Of a stretch of 64,000 nt of DNA, positions 36,501 to 43,804 are shown piece after piece. The notes under the pieces were generated by a model. That model was not told the origin of the DNA. It did not search any database and worked only from the letters and a program-made list of their open reading frames with translations. This DNA is from Bacillota bacterium (GTDB taxonomy: Bacteria; Bacillota; Clostridia; Acetivibrionales; DSM-1351): positions 56,128 to 120,127 of the forward strand of contig JAEWAX010000004.1 of NCBI GenBank assembly GCA_023391425.1. Direction: 5' to 3'. Every line of letters begins with the position of its first letter. The stretch's first letter is position 1. Made by a program: the position numbers and the translations under genes.

Positions 36501-38475
36501 AAAAGCATTTAAGGATGCCAATAATGTTACAGCAACCTATATGACATCAGCATCGGTTACTGATAAATTGACAACGGTATCCTTAATTGGGCTGCCGGTA
36601 TCAGGACATTATGATATTTATATTGTGTGTGAAGATACTTCACTTAATCTGATTGCTACTCCTGCTGTGATTTATGATGCTAAGACCTCACGAATGATTC
36701 TGACTAATGTTGCTGTTAATGTAGTACAAAAATTGATTACAAATACAACAACGGCAATGCAGTATAGTTTAAATGGGTATACATGGAATGATTGTTCCGC
36801 AACAAATACTACATTTACATATAATGACTCTGCTGATAGCCTCGCAATCTATATTAGAGAGAAAGCGGACCCATCAAATGTAAGAGCACCTATTTTAATA
36901 AATAGAAGTGACTCAGCTTTAATTACAAAACCAGTAACATATGATATAGCAGCGAAGAAAATAACAAATCCAAATACGGTTTCTGCAACAGATTCTACTG
37001 TTTTGGCTCTTGAGTACAGGATGAATAGCGGAACTTGGAAACCACTAAATGCAGCTGCAACAGATGTGGAATTTACTTATGGAGTTTGGTACGTAAGGGT
37101 AGCTGCAACTGCATCAAATCTACCATCTGTTGAAGTACCAGTTACCGACATATCAGTTCCGGATGCGGCTCCAAATCTGGTTTATGATGATTATATGAAT
37201 ACTATCAAAGGATTAGACAGTACATTGGAATACAGAATTGATGGCGGTGATTGGACAAACGGTACAGTAGCTGCAAATTTTGCAGGAACTAAAAAGGTTG
37301 AAATAAGGAAAATAGCAACCAAGGATAAACTGGCAAGTTCTATACAAACAATTAACTTTACAGCGTGTGTGATTGAGATTGTTGCAATTCCGGCTGCTGA
37401 TACAACGACAAACATGAACTCAGTAGCTATAACCTTTGAGGAAAATACGAACAAACCAGCATTAACAGCTGATACATTTAAAAAATATTTTCTTGTTGGT
37501 AAATGGAATACTGCAGTACCTCCAACGCAGACCACTATAAATAGCTGGGGTAATGACATCAATGCTATAACCTGGAATAGTACTGGAAATATACTTACAG
37601 TAACCTTTAAGACAACTGCCATGGCAGGGTTAACAGCCATGATAGGTGATGAGGTCAGAATAGATGTAGGAGCAGGTATAACAAAGGCTGGAACTACCAC
37701 AAATGAAAATTATACATGCAAAGGGACTCTGACAGGTAGTTTCCATACGACTCCAATATTGAGTGTAAAGGCTGTTAATAGTAACGGAACTATAGGCTTT
37801 GGAAGTGGCGATCAGATTGTAATAACCTTTGACCAGCTTGTAAATAAAAATGACATAACGGCTCTAACAACGTCTAATATTGGTACATTTTTGAAGGTAA
37901 CCGATTCCTCCGGAATAGTTCAAAATTGGGGTGTTGTTAATAATACTGATATAGTATGGAGCAAGAGTAGTGACAATACTAAATCTATCCTGACTATAAC
38001 CTTTAAAGGTGCGACTCAAATTGATGTTAATGATAAACTTTCTATTAATCCAGCATGGGGGTTAAAGGATGCAGATAATACCACAGCAGTATGTAACTTC
38101 AGTGCTTCAATCAGTGGGAGCTTTACCTCATCACCGAAGATTAACAGTGCAGTTTACTCTGCTGTAAATAATACTGTGATTATCACATTTGACCAAGCTA
38201 CCAATGAAAGTAGAATAGATCCTGTCAAACTAAATGAATGGTTTAAGTTGGTTGATTCAGATGGAATAACGAAGCATAGCTGGGGTATAAATAATGACGA
38301 GATTATAACCTGGACCAGTAGCAGTATACTGAAAATTACGTTGCCAACTATAGCAGGAAGGACTATTGAAGTAGGGGATACACTGACACTGAGTACTTAC
38401 GCCACCATTAAGGCTGCAGATAACGGCACTGAATCATCTAGTGCATCTGTGCAGATAAAGGCACCGACACCATAA
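27541..38475 (+). CDS. Giant SLH-anchored repeat protein (3,644 residues)
   Basis: Signal peptide at about 1-27. SLH-like domains at about 40-205 (GFSDVPKDSWYGAEIAKA, TRLDAAIMVAHV). A beta-solenoid-like region with short hydrophobic rungs lies at about 220-490 (VTLENITVNGDLIIG), a BIG2-type Ig domain at about 500-595 and a beta-rich domain at about 600-725. Next come thirteen repeats of about 110 residues (about 731-2163) and four of about 134 residues (about 2164-2700). Then follow a domain with YKTGDKITIYVTFDKEV at about 2700-2815, two FnIII-like domains to about 3050, a DUF4073-like zone with YSLNGYTW/YRIDGGDW elements to about 3275, and three C-terminal repeats of about 120 residues (VITFDQ motif). 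Everything beyond the SLH part is predicted beta; no enzyme motif was seen. ATG 27541 has GGAG upstream. Likely a very long surface stalk or S-layer component; function unknown. Confidence 0.9.
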   Translation: MKKLLRTISIVLIIANLLTIPFSSYAASGTTTITSDSTLLSKWKGYGLLDESMTNSDLSEPITKIDFIRYINSLLKLSKQVDIGFSDVPKDSWYGAEIAKAVAAGYVSNQDKTSYNPFSNITRLDAAIMVAHVFELELKNKNSTNSITDAEKLDTAQLASLGAVIEKGYLSEISSGRYAPLGVLKLIDAIQMLDKCFGQLVTKSGKITSDVQGNMLINTNLVTLENITVNGDLIIGEGVDDGEVRLENTILKGRLIVRGGGPNSVVLVNTQVNDDLIVEKSAGDVHVELFGKSAIEQTYLKSGCLLSEENLSGKGFVNVTADQAVIDNQTAKLQGDFNNIVVDGSNINIKLNGNAQNINISKDTKGSFSINGNVGTIATQASQNTLELLGGTISKLNVETGAKGNKITINGAKTNAVNIAAINLKENTAVNIDKGTVEELTLESSAEGSNLELKTGGILKNFYAKASATITGKGQIGNAYVYSQNVSMGIKPSGKYLTDNSATDTDGTVADSNPSLIKVYGKDITLQVGKTEKVTAYVVPTSSTLSYSAADGTIATVDDKGMLTANSVGTTLVYINAQKEGYIPNVATINVTVTSDNITVPGTLVIDPTTGETGTYRDFTLTYIVGDNMLNGKVYIRLPAGFIALESDTVKIGDLTERALGSSWQKPDTLLFENLKLTAGQKIIVKLVNKEVPAGGQYEFSSTSDADGDGPKLSTTDEKAIFISDSLKKLKVTTNYSVPEYGSIGGTTKISTLSFNGLGDYITEGYKWLIKVQDGELTTVPKFNDELPISAAAYSVYEQGKDIPVIAGQHLILAAVDASNKIKAYADILITDGTNGSAKMIRPDDAAELVAGTNYNIPEQGIMAGTTRIGGLNYAGADHWMIRLQDTAESSIFVNTEFKGATDSDYTNDEDIKVTENQHIVLAAVDKDNRIKAYKDITVNPEMISEPAGTLVAGSHYEAPSIGSDEGTTKLGWLNKGITTDAFTDVNKWMIVVLDEAAVIPALDVSTTEFTKYTDGMTFENYFAGANIPVTDKQHILLVGVNENVDSITGKTTELIKAYADIAVGTNVIRQTDAVEIPAENLVLPTVIGSKAGSTQIIKLDFTKAIPQATKYMVKAENNSEVFTVPQMNSKLDGSVDCSANMDITVASGQYLILVATDANGFIKAYKVVDESNLKARPKDTTKLETSLNDYSTPKPGSEEGSTMIELSSNGIPREDSDTREFGSWMYMVKNGQFTIPYDGSDIPTGMQPYNSGADIKVTAGQYVMIIAIDKAGKVMAYTQEQINAQQIKQPKTSTLDENNYSTPVPGVTDGTTRIMTLKFSGITGNNLKWLYKVSANGLADPGYDSVVSGTIYSAGVSIPIEKDQYITLYAVDMVDGFYKVKAYTNLKITEGQIKVSVKPLSMGPSYSKPSMGNAAGYTQITSLSFAEFTNPGSDWSWKYAVGNTSFIAPSKNTTLSTYIDSIGVTAEVTTPQPLNPAGTITQIKASARQYLLLVVVDGSDVIQGYASVDLDGYVKPEEALKIPDSSINLVKGTVEGTTSFDKLNAIGIIGQEKWMVIVQKDPFNTATNPIALNSTYTNANYTNYKANTNITISQDWYMLLLATDNAGRVKAYKELQVGKDKIMNPFANKLEEFTNYTGPVPGATDGTTRITLMATNIPTDSGTISWMYKVGKTDFAIPHLDDLASTPEYTSYSTSGAAITAAVGDRLLIVAVGGGKIKAYKQFTLEPGQVKPTTAKKLVLNKNYFTPVPGTKPGTTKIGGLDMIGLPTGVSKWQVKVVDIAEDLVMGSMFTNPLPLLSSSDTMDNIPAKDGQTVVLAAVDTNGHVKAFENILVDDKMINPPLATGDIKYSTPKYGSVEGMTSIYLSKEGISRISKFMLKLVSSPQDIVAGQTITEETTTAENDYSKFKSYDESAGKDIKASVGQYLLIVAVDSSNKALVYTNVKLISSYIRPGDATLLTAPKNYHDLEPGSDVGTTLISYLDAFDIPGFSKWVVKVESSTPSKPPLMDSSVQDAQDYTVNMKIKVSQGDIFELYALDANMGVKGYAFITVKPEDVKGVATKLNLTPVPGTTLNTTMLTAAMLKTALDNASITDVTAWKYAIMDSAPADILMDSNMKTWGAAYTPDTNIVAVEQKHLVLVATDGAGLAKAYADITLDSTMLKGINVNISGTITDPTGEADIVAGGRTIIITLVGSEWQDDVFTDPIKQKLLFTGFTPVVSDTQWKNVVAGFKIVPMSPVDKKVITIRMSETKYDISTNQQISLNIDKSLIKNADKNVTVASAFKIGADAGIKPLTGTAIVPGLTEADIEAGGKTIIVELTVGEFATDVDTDTDKRNAIFNAITSLNTDKKVRDQIVSALVAAGSKAIVWNSSSKITIILQAIPSSDFTLNTNEVLCLNIPCKTGTGKEILIGAATGASASTPIIISADVKADLGGTITSPVTENDLFDKTLTITLSKAQWVSDIATDVTKQSELFKGLAATSTVATEVTGQWSKVITALTNAVNAGQTVVTRDSDSTITIKFPSVSGYNITANQTISVNVPGALIVGGKTAIKASQTFTIQTAASAALSGFTGGKVTGVAYENDIIVGGKQIIITLKDAAWADDFNTNTDIKKALLDGIVADTDTDNAWKLVIDTLKFELGKVQKTSGNVVTIDLPAVALYSLTTVKQQILSVTIPATALKAYSFNIKASGTLTINDAIPVAAVVTNVKASESDKTYKTGDKITIYVTFDKEVAVTGKPTLGLAIGSTTKNATYTGGTGSKILTFTYTVLADDVSTVLDYKATTSLTVPAGASIINLGSTPTTAVSKTLPALGSGSSLSQSNVGIDAVAPKFATSTAVGIKNENDVSFTAKVDEDSTVYYVILPKAAVYPDANHIMDGKDSTNGAAINGNSLLTLNTDRTFTATGLSANTDYNIHMVAVDALGNASAVKTLNFITSDKTAPVFDNPPAQLLPTSDNKIDISVKINEPGKVYLVALPKGSQAPNSAQVKAFKDANNVTATYMTSASVTDKLTTVSLIGLPVSGHYDIYIVCEDTSLNLIATPAVIYDAKTSRMILTNVAVNVVQKLITNTTTAMQYSLNGYTWNDCSATNTTFTYNDSADSLAIYIREKADPSNVRAPILINRSDSALITKPVTYDIAAKKITNPNTVSATDSTVLALEYRMNSGTWKPLNAAATDVEFTYGVWYVRVAATASNLPSVEVPVTDISVPDAAPNLVYDDYMNTIKGLDSTLEYRIDGGDWTNGTVAANFAGTKKVEIRKIATKDKLASSIQTINFTACVIEIVAIPAADTTTNMNSVAITFEENTNKPALTADTFKKYFLVGKWNTAVPPTQTTINSWGNDINAITWNSTGNILTVTFKTTAMAGLTAMIGDEVRIDVGAGITKAGTTTNENYTCKGTLTGSFHTTPILSVKAVNSNGTIGFGSGDQIVITFDQLVNKNDITALTTSNIGTFLKVTDSSGIVQNWGVVNNTDIVWSKSSDNTKSILTITFKGATQIDVNDKLSINPAWGLKDADNTTAVCNFSASISGSFTSSPKINSAVYSAVNNTVIITFDQATNESRIDPVKLNEWFKLVDSDGITKHSWGINNDEIITWTSSSILKITLPTIAGRTIEVGDTLTLSTYATIKAADNGTESSSASVQIKAPTP
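29731..34029 (+). repeat. Array of thirteen diverged repeats of about 330 bp (about 110 aa) in the giant gene
   Basis: Unit starts near 29731, 30070, 30382, 30752, 31075, 31413, 31735, 32101, 32422, 32746, 33073, 33403 and 33715. Each unit has an N-terminal Y-x-x-P-x-x-G-x-x-x-GTT-x-I-x-x-L block, a central KW-hydrophobic strand, and a C-terminal block of the form GQYLILVAVD...KIKAY. DNA identity between units is low, so this is an old protein-level duplication. I do not recognise the family. Confidence 0.85.
34030..35640 (+). repeat. Array of four diverged repeats of about 400 bp (about 134 aa) in the giant gene
   Basis: Each unit contains a G-x-I/V-x-x-x-x-x-E-x-D-I start, a K/R-x-I-I-I-T-L strand, an acidic W/F-x-x-D-x-x-T-D segment, a helix ending in W-x-x-V/I, and a final TI-x-L/F ... 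I-S-V-x-I/V-P strand pair. Distinct from the 110-aa repeats before it. Family not recognised. Confidence 0.75.
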
Positions 38476-38516
38476 CTTCAACGCATCTGAAATAATATAA
38501 TAGTTAGAAATCTTAT

Positions 38517-38542
38517 AAAAAGAGGCCTTTGGCCTCTTTTTT
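38517..38542 (+). terminator. Terminator after the giant gene
   Basis: AAAAAGAGGCC (38517-38527) pairs perfectly with GGCCTCTTTTT (38531-38541) over a TTT loop and a run of six T. Its A-tract also allows bidirectional action. Confidence 0.9.
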
Positions 38543-38543
38543 G

Positions 38544-38624
38544 CACATTCAAGTATAAGTACAACTAAGTTTCTTCCATGGCATATGTTTTGAAAAAACT
38601 AAGTTTTCTTTACGTTTTCTTTAC
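38544..38624 (+). repeat. Dispersed repeat copy 3 (degenerate) with an 11-bp tandem repeat
   Basis: CAAGTATAAGTACAACTAAG (38550-38569) matches the reverse complement of 48,001-48,020 at 19 of 20 positions, and AACTAAGTTTTCT further on matches the next block of the 48-kb copy at about the same distance. At 38603-38624 GTTTTCTTTAC is repeated twice in tandem, with a one-turn 11-bp period like OmpR/PhoB-family binding sites. All of this lies in the promoter region of the next gene. Confidence 0.5.
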
Positions 38625-38640
38625 AACTTCCTAGAACATA

Positions 38641-38668
38641 TAAGTAAAAAGTACCAAAATGCCGATGA
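38641..38668 (+). promoter_or_regulatory. Sigma-D-like promoter candidate
   Basis: TAAG (38641-38644), 16-nt spacer, GCCGATGA (38661-38668), close to the sigma-D consensus TAAA-N15-GCCGATAA with one mismatch in each box. It lies 45 nt before the start of the SLH/FnIII gene at 38,713. Weaker than the pair near 60.5 kb. Confidence 0.35.
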
Positions 38669-38712
38669 ACAGAATAGCGAAATAGTATTTAACTCTGGGA
38701 GGTACATATACA

Positions 38713-41700
38713 ATGAAAACCAAATTAAGGGTATTATCAGCTTTTCTTATCTTAAGCATGATTTTTCCTATCTTATCAGGTATATATCAGCCTGTGCTTG
38801 CAGCTATGAATATACCAATTAAAGTTTATATAGATGACTTTAACAAGAGTACTGCTACTGCAAAAATCAGCTGGGATCCAGTTGATAGTGCAGTAACTAC
38901 TAATATCTATTACCATATACCAACTAGTACAGGGTATTCAGAGGTAAAGGTTGACGCTGCACAAATAGACACTATAAACCATACTGCGACTATAACGAAA
39001 ATAAAGAATGATATAATTTATGATTTTTATATAGAAGTGGTAGATGATAGTGGTCAAGTATACTCGGGACAAAACTACTTTTTATCTCAGGTATCTGTAT
39101 ATGCAGAGCAGGTAGAGCAACAGCAAGAAAATATGGCAGGTGGGGGTGTAGAAACAGGTGTACATCCTACAATTAAGCTATCATGGAATATGCCCAAGGT
39201 TTTTGTGCCAACTATTGTTGGAGACCATTTGGGAGGTGGGTCTATGCTATATGCAAATGAAACCGATAAAGGGACTCTCTCTCAAATTGATGGGTTGTTG
39301 GACAAATTAAATTTCTCGTTTAACTTAAATGTAGAAGATGAATCCTTGACCAGTATTCAGATAGTAATGGATAAAGATGTAACAGCTCTTGATAGCAAGT
39401 ATAAGGCTTATCTTTCTGGAAATTTAGGGACTCAAAAGTATTCTAATGTTAAGTGGGAGGCTTCAAGTGGAAAATATTCTTTTTATATTCTGGGTTTAAA
39501 AGATAATAATGCTGATGTTCCATCAAGAGATGAGATTGTCAATGGAACGTACACTATTCCGAATAAGATTTCCCAAGTAGGTGATGAAATATATGTACTC
39601 CCACATAATGAAGTACGTCCTGGAACAGTATATCAAATAACAATGAATACTTTATTTACTGATGCTAATGATAAGTCTATTGATGCAGTTAACCAATGGA
39701 CAACAGAAAATCCACTAATCGGGGCGGTTGACTATACATATACACCTATAAGGTTTAGTTTGACCAAGGATAATTATAATACTATCTATGTCAAGATTTA
39801 TCGTATTAATGAAGGTGGAATTATGCCAAAATTGTATTATTATGTGCAGACAAGTAATACATCCTCAAATCAGGATTCGAGCTGGACTCAAAGAAAAAAG
39901 CTGGATGATACGTTTTTTGGTGATGGAGAATATGCTATAACTGGTATTGCTGCTGGCATTATTAATCCCAAGAATACTGTTTACTATAGAGTTGTTGTCA
40001 AGTCCGAAGGAATAACTGATCAAATTAAATCCTTGAATCTGGAATATACAATGCAGAATGACACTGCAGTACCTCCTGTTCCAAATAAAATATCAATAAC
40101 AGGAGTGGACTTAGTACTTCCACCGACAGGAATAACTGATACATCCTCTAATATTACAATTTCATGGGATAAACCTAGTAATTGGGATCAGATTTTGGCA
40201 GACCCAGCAAATGACGTATATTTTAATTTCTTAATTAATGTAAGCGAGAAAGATTCTGTTACTGGCTCAAAACCTACATTAGAAGCAAACGGAAAAACTT
40301 ATGGACAGTACGACACAAAATATAGACTGGTAAAATACGTAAGTGCGCAATCTTATAAATCTAGCAGTTCCGATAAAATTAAGGTTAGTGCTGATGGAAC
40401 GAAACTGATTTATACTCTAAAAGGATATGAACTTTTTACTTGGGTGAATAAGAACGGTACTACTGTTGATAGTCTTGGTAAAGTCCAAACAATTCCAAAT
40501 GATGATAATTACCCAAGTTACTTACTCCCAAATAAAACTTATTACTTGCAAATGTATACTACAAATACTGCTAGCTCAAATATGTCTGAAAGGTCACTCA
40601 CGACAAGCTTTACCACCCTTTCACCTTCAGGTAAGGATGTACCTACTCCGAAAAATCTGGAATGGGTAAAAACTACAATTAATCCAAGTACTACTACTAA
40701 GCCAACCGTCGATGCGACAGTAGACATTAGATTTGATGCACCCAAAATAGTGTTAAGTGATTATACATCAGATAGCTCTTCAACTAATTATCAAATATTT
40801 TATGATTTATATATGAGTACTAATACAACTGATTTTCGAGTGATTGGAACAACACAGTCTAAGGGCGATGTCACATTTTCTAATCAGATATTGCAGAACA
40901 CTACATGGTTTACCGCAACTATAAACCAATTTACAGGCGATAATAAAACAAGATTTGGAAGTGCATTAGCCCCTAATAGTACATATTATTTTATGGTAAA
41001 AGCGCGAATAGTAGATGAGAATCAAAAGACGGTGAAGCAATCAATAGGAACGGCATTATTGTCAGTAACTACTCCTCGAGGAGAAGCTACTATTCCAGAT
41101 AATACAGCATTAAGACCAGTTGCCCCTACGGATTTTGCTATAGCATTGGATAATAACGGGGATCCTATGGTAGATGGCCAAAGTGTTACTTTCGAGTGGA
41201 CAGTAAAAGAAAATGCTGCTGCCTATCACCTTATTGCTACTACAAATAAAGTCAACGCAGATGATACGCTCGATGCAGGCAGTAGTATTTTACAAGATAC
41301 TACCTATAATAGTTTTATAAGCGCTCTGGGAAGTAAGGATAATGATGGGGATAAGGATAACTTAATACTAAACCCCAACGACAGTAAGCTACCCGCAAAT
41401 TTTTCATATGACAGCACAACAAAAAAATGCAGATACACTATAAATACATGGCTCTACCCTAATAAAGTTTATTACTTTACCTTGAGATCAGAGATTGGAG
41501 TTAAACCAAATACAAAAACCAGTGTATGGGTGTCTATCCCTGTGACAACATCCCTAATTGAGAGCCCTACCAAGCTACAAGTGGTAAATGATTGTGAATT
41601 GGCTTTCTATTGGAGTGATAATACGGCCGGAATGACAGCAGAAAACTATAGTATATCGATCAAGGCTTCAGACAGTAACGATTATACCCTGCTTGCAAAG

Positions 41701-43689
41701 TCACAATACACAATAGTAAAGAAAGACAGTGTTTACTATGCTAGAACTACTCCAGCTGCTAAGCTAAAGGCGAATACGCAATATGGTATAAAGATTGTTA
41801 GGACTATAGATAATGTTGTTTTAAGTACTCTTGTAAAATCTACAAGAGATGATTATTATCAGATAGACGTAAGGTGGCAGGGGTATGCAATTGACGCATA
41901 CTCAGGTTTTGAGATTGCAATAAGAACAGAAAATGATACTGATTATACAGTTCTTAAAAACAGTGTTGATTTAGAGTGGTATAGAGATATTTCAACACAT
42001 GATTACCCATATTATATTGAAAAGGAAACTAGCAATCTAGGTAATAATTACTATATGTTTAACGCAAGGATTAAGCTAGCCCCCACAAAACTATCAGATG
42101 GGACAGTAGAACACAGACCATTAATTCCAAATACAAAGTATTATATAAAGGTTCGTGCAGTCAAGACGGATTCCTCAAATTCAACGGCTGTTACACCTTC
42201 AAAATATGTAGGGCCTGTGGATACTAGAACAGAGTTTAATCAAGATGATTATGATGACGAGGATAACCATACCAGTATCGAAGCAAAATTTTTAGATATG
42301 CTTGATAAGCTCGAGCAAGATGTTGTTTGGGATATTAGTAAGCAAAATGGTGTTACAAACAAGGTATTAGTTAGAGATGATAAAGTTATTAATTTACTCG
42401 AGGGTTATGGATTTTATTCATGTACAATAGATATGTCTCAAAGCGCAGATTACATCAATAGTGATGAGATCTATCTTGCAAAAGATATATTGGAAGCTAT
42501 GAAAAGCAACGATAGGAGTATCATAATAAGAACTAAAAACGCTGAGTTCACTGTTAGGCCAGAAACCTTTAATGTTGATGATATGGAGGAGTTTAAGAGC
42601 GCAGAAGCAGTTACTGGCTCAAAGGATATTTACTTGAAGCTTAGCAATATTCAGAGCACAAGTATAGTTCCTAGTATACCTAAAAACACTACAGACTCGT
42701 CTAAAATGAGCGTGCTGTCTGCTCAGGCTATTGTCAGTAAAAAGACAAGTGCTTCAATTAATGCGCAGATTAAGGATAAACTTTATAATGATAAAACAGG
42801 TATTGTTCAGAAAAAGGTAGCAATAATAAAAAATCCAAATAACCTCAATGTACAGAAAGAGACTGAGGAAGTTAATAAATATCTAAATCAGCTTTGTGAA
42901 GAGGTCAAAAGTGAGCTATCATACTACATAGAGGATACTCTAAACGGGACAGGTTACGCATCAGGTGTGCTAGCTGATAAATTCGATATTTCGAAATTCA
43001 GTTCTCCCTTAGGTGTAAAAATGAAATATAAAGCGGGCACAATTTCAAATCCATATGTTTCATATGGAAATGTTGCAAATTGGAAAAAGCTTACTCAAAA
43101 TGTGAAAGCTGAGGATGGATATTTAAGCTACTTTGTTACAGGGCCTGGAAAATATGCAATCTTTTCATCTAAAGATATTACTGCTACATTAGCAAATGAT
43201 AGTGAGGCAAAACCATATATCTCGAAACTGGCAGGAAGTTATGATTTGACAACTGTATTTCCTGAAATAGATGTATCCTTCAATCCTGATTTGAAGGTAA
43301 CTGTAAAAGAAGGAATATTACTATACGAATTGCTGTTAGAGTCACAGAATAATGAACAGACAGATGCTAAAGTTAAGGCTAAAGCATATGGCCTTGATAA
43401 AATTATCAACATCACGAATTTATATAGAAATTTAACCAGACAGGAAGCAGCAGCAATAACAATTAAGCTATACTGCCAAAAGACAGGAGCTGATTATGAT
43501 AAACTGAAGGCATCATATAGTAAGCTAATAAAGGATGATAGTAAAATAGATGATAAATATGCAATACCAGTTTATGTATGCCTTCAAATGAATATAATGA
43601 CTTTGGATTCAAGTGCAAATTTTAATCCAAAAGCTACAATTAATCGAGCTGAGGTTGCTATGGTACTTCAAAAGATGCTGGAAACATAG
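38713..43689 (+). CDS. Large secreted FnIII protein with C-terminal SLH domains (1,658 residues)
   Basis: Signal peptide at about 1-31 ending near LAA. Several FnIII-like modules follow (KVYIDDFNKSTATAKISWDP; YTPIRFSLTKDNYNTIYVKIY; PTGITDTSSNITISWDKP; PKNLEWVKT; APTDFAIALDNNGDP; SPTKLQVVNDCELAFYW), many with the YYLQMYT/YYFTLRS strand before a short linker. Residues about 1180-1495 form a domain shared with the next gene's pre-SLH region. SLH-like motifs occupy the last about 150 residues (NLTRQEAAAITIKLYC; FNPKATINRAEVAMVLQKML). ATG 38713 has GGGAGGT upstream. No catalytic residues recognised; probable wall-attached adhesive or matrix protein, paralogous to the gene at 43,805. Confidence 0.85.
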   Translation: MKTKLRVLSAFLILSMIFPILSGIYQPVLAAMNIPIKVYIDDFNKSTATAKISWDPVDSAVTTNIYYHIPTSTGYSEVKVDAAQIDTINHTATITKIKNDIIYDFYIEVVDDSGQVYSGQNYFLSQVSVYAEQVEQQQENMAGGGVETGVHPTIKLSWNMPKVFVPTIVGDHLGGGSMLYANETDKGTLSQIDGLLDKLNFSFNLNVEDESLTSIQIVMDKDVTALDSKYKAYLSGNLGTQKYSNVKWEASSGKYSFYILGLKDNNADVPSRDEIVNGTYTIPNKISQVGDEIYVLPHNEVRPGTVYQITMNTLFTDANDKSIDAVNQWTTENPLIGAVDYTYTPIRFSLTKDNYNTIYVKIYRINEGGIMPKLYYYVQTSNTSSNQDSSWTQRKKLDDTFFGDGEYAITGIAAGIINPKNTVYYRVVVKSEGITDQIKSLNLEYTMQNDTAVPPVPNKISITGVDLVLPPTGITDTSSNITISWDKPSNWDQILADPANDVYFNFLINVSEKDSVTGSKPTLEANGKTYGQYDTKYRLVKYVSAQSYKSSSSDKIKVSADGTKLIYTLKGYELFTWVNKNGTTVDSLGKVQTIPNDDNYPSYLLPNKTYYLQMYTTNTASSNMSERSLTTSFTTLSPSGKDVPTPKNLEWVKTTINPSTTTKPTVDATVDIRFDAPKIVLSDYTSDSSSTNYQIFYDLYMSTNTTDFRVIGTTQSKGDVTFSNQILQNTTWFTATINQFTGDNKTRFGSALAPNSTYYFMVKARIVDENQKTVKQSIGTALLSVTTPRGEATIPDNTALRPVAPTDFAIALDNNGDPMVDGQSVTFEWTVKENAAAYHLIATTNKVNADDTLDAGSSILQDTTYNSFISALGSKDNDGDKDNLILNPNDSKLPANFSYDSTTKKCRYTINTWLYPNKVYYFTLRSEIGVKPNTKTSVWVSIPVTTSLIESPTKLQVVNDCELAFYWSDNTAGMTAENYSISIKASDSNDYTLLAKSQYTIVKKDSVYYARTTPAAKLKANTQYGIKIVRTIDNVVLSTLVKSTRDDYYQIDVRWQGYAIDAYSGFEIAIRTENDTDYTVLKNSVDLEWYRDISTHDYPYYIEKETSNLGNNYYMFNARIKLAPTKLSDGTVEHRPLIPNTKYYIKVRAVKTDSSNSTAVTPSKYVGPVDTRTEFNQDDYDDEDNHTSIEAKFLDMLDKLEQDVVWDISKQNGVTNKVLVRDDKVINLLEGYGFYSCTIDMSQSADYINSDEIYLAKDILEAMKSNDRSIIIRTKNAEFTVRPETFNVDDMEEFKSAEAVTGSKDIYLKLSNIQSTSIVPSIPKNTTDSSKMSVLSAQAIVSKKTSASINAQIKDKLYNDKTGIVQKKVAIIKNPNNLNVQKETEEVNKYLNQLCEEVKSELSYYIEDTLNGTGYASGVLADKFDISKFSSPLGVKMKYKAGTISNPYVSYGNVANWKKLTQNVKAEDGYLSYFVTGPGKYAIFSSKDITATLANDSEAKPYISKLAGSYDLTTVFPEIDVSFNPDLKVTVKEGILLYELLLESQNNEQTDAKVKAKAYGLDKIINITNLYRNLTRQEAAAITIKLYCQKTGADYDKLKASYSKLIKDDSKIDDKYAIPVYVCLQMNIMTLDSSANFNPKATINRAEVAMVLQKMLET

Positions 43690-43804
43690 TAATGTCATAT
43701 AATATATGTAACTATATAAATGGTTTTTAACCATTATATACATACATTGTATAAGAGAGCCATTTTGCGGGAGTTCTAAATGAAAATACAGGGAGAAAAA
43801 CAAT

